Below are positions 5,605 to 5,796 of a stretch of DNA of 5,796 bases, in pieces. The translations under genes were made by a program, and so were the position numbers. Origin of the DNA: Chloroflexota bacterium (lineage in GTDB: Bacteria > Chloroflexota > Limnocylindria > Limnocylindrales > CSP1-4); contig JAJYMP010000647.1 of NCBI GenBank assembly GCA_021786915.1, positions 1 through 5,796 on the forward strand. Reading direction: 5' to 3'. Within the stretch, counting starts at the first letter, position 1, and the number at the start of each line of letters is the position of its first letter. Under the pieces are notes generated by a model that was not told the DNA's origin, made no database searches, and saw only the letters and a list, made by a program, of their open reading frames with translations.

Positions 5605-5796
5605 TCAGGCGACCTGCACGGCGATCTGGTCGTGGCCGCGGGCACCGTCAGGGTCCGGCGGCGTGACGCGGGCGGTCTGGACGGTCCCGGTGCCGTCGGT
5701 GGCGCGGACCTCGAGGATGTGCTGGCCGGCGGCCGCCTGCCAGACCCACTTCCACTGCACCCAGGTCGCGGCCGAGAGCTCCATGGCGAGCGTCGC
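5605..5796 (-). CDS. Sulfite-oxidase-type molybdopterin oxidoreductase, C-terminal end (partial)
   Basis: The last 63 codons of a gene that begins beyond the right edge are open from the edge to a TGA at 5607-5605. The translation contains LSAATWVQWKWVWQAAAGQH, then ILEVRATDGTGTVQTA, and ends in PDGARGHDQIAVQVA. This pattern (W-x-x-W-x-W, then H-x-L/I-x-V-RATDGTG-x-VQT, then PDGA-x-G-x-H) is the end of the Mo-co oxidoreductase dimerisation domain, an immunoglobulin-like C-terminal domain of sulfite oxidases and related molybdopterin enzymes. The catalytic molybdenum domain, including its Cys ligand, would lie outside the window, so substrate and cell location cannot be judged. The stop is 29 nt from the DUF3090 start on the same strand, with no obvious terminator between, so read-through into the downstream genes is plausible. 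Confidence 0.8.
   Translation of the reverse strand, partial: ATLAMELSAATWVQWKWVWQAAAGQHILEVRATDGTGTVQTARVTPPDPDGARGHDQIAVQVA

Overview
This 5.8 kb window is very GC-rich, with third codon positions in the real genes almost always G or C. The pairing of an SCO1664-family protein with a DUF3090 protein is known mainly from Actinobacteria and also from Chloroflexota. The tandem META-domain protein fits either group. I infer a high-GC actinobacterium or chloroflexote; the sequence alone does not decide between them.

Layout. A plus-strand gene fragment for a secreted or lipoprotein-type protein with two META (HslJ-like) domains ends at 875. Its 5' end is unresolved: upstream of about 176 the coding signature moves to another reading frame. 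After a 15-nt convergent gap, five genes follow, all on the minus strand. In transcription order (right to left) they are: the C-terminus of a sulfite-oxidase-type molybdopterin enzyme (5605 to the window edge, too short and startless to be called by simple ORF finding); a DUF3090 zinc-ribbon protein (5018-5575); an SCO1664-family PI3/4-kinase-like protein (4167-5006); an alkyl-DHAP-synthase-like FAD protein (2453-4060); and an FGGY-family carbohydrate kinase (891-2456). Spacings are 29, 11 and 106 nt, then a 4-nt ATGA overlap, so most or all of the block could be one transcript.

How the genes may work together. DUF3090 and SCO1664-family proteins usually form a conserved trio with an MSMEG_4193-type phosphomutase, which is not seen here in the adjacent positions. 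The FAD protein keeps the His-His-His active-site loop and the GGW-type FAD-domain signature of alkyldihydroxyacetonephosphate synthase, the enzyme that makes the ether bond of ether lipids. It is translationally coupled to a sugar/polyol kinase. A small-molecule kinase plus an AGPS-like enzyme suggests triose or glycerol phosphate and ether-lipid chemistry. This is inference, and a plain FAD-linked hydroxyacid oxidase plus sugar kinase remains possible. I see no RNA genes, CRISPR arrays, insertion sequences or strong terminators.
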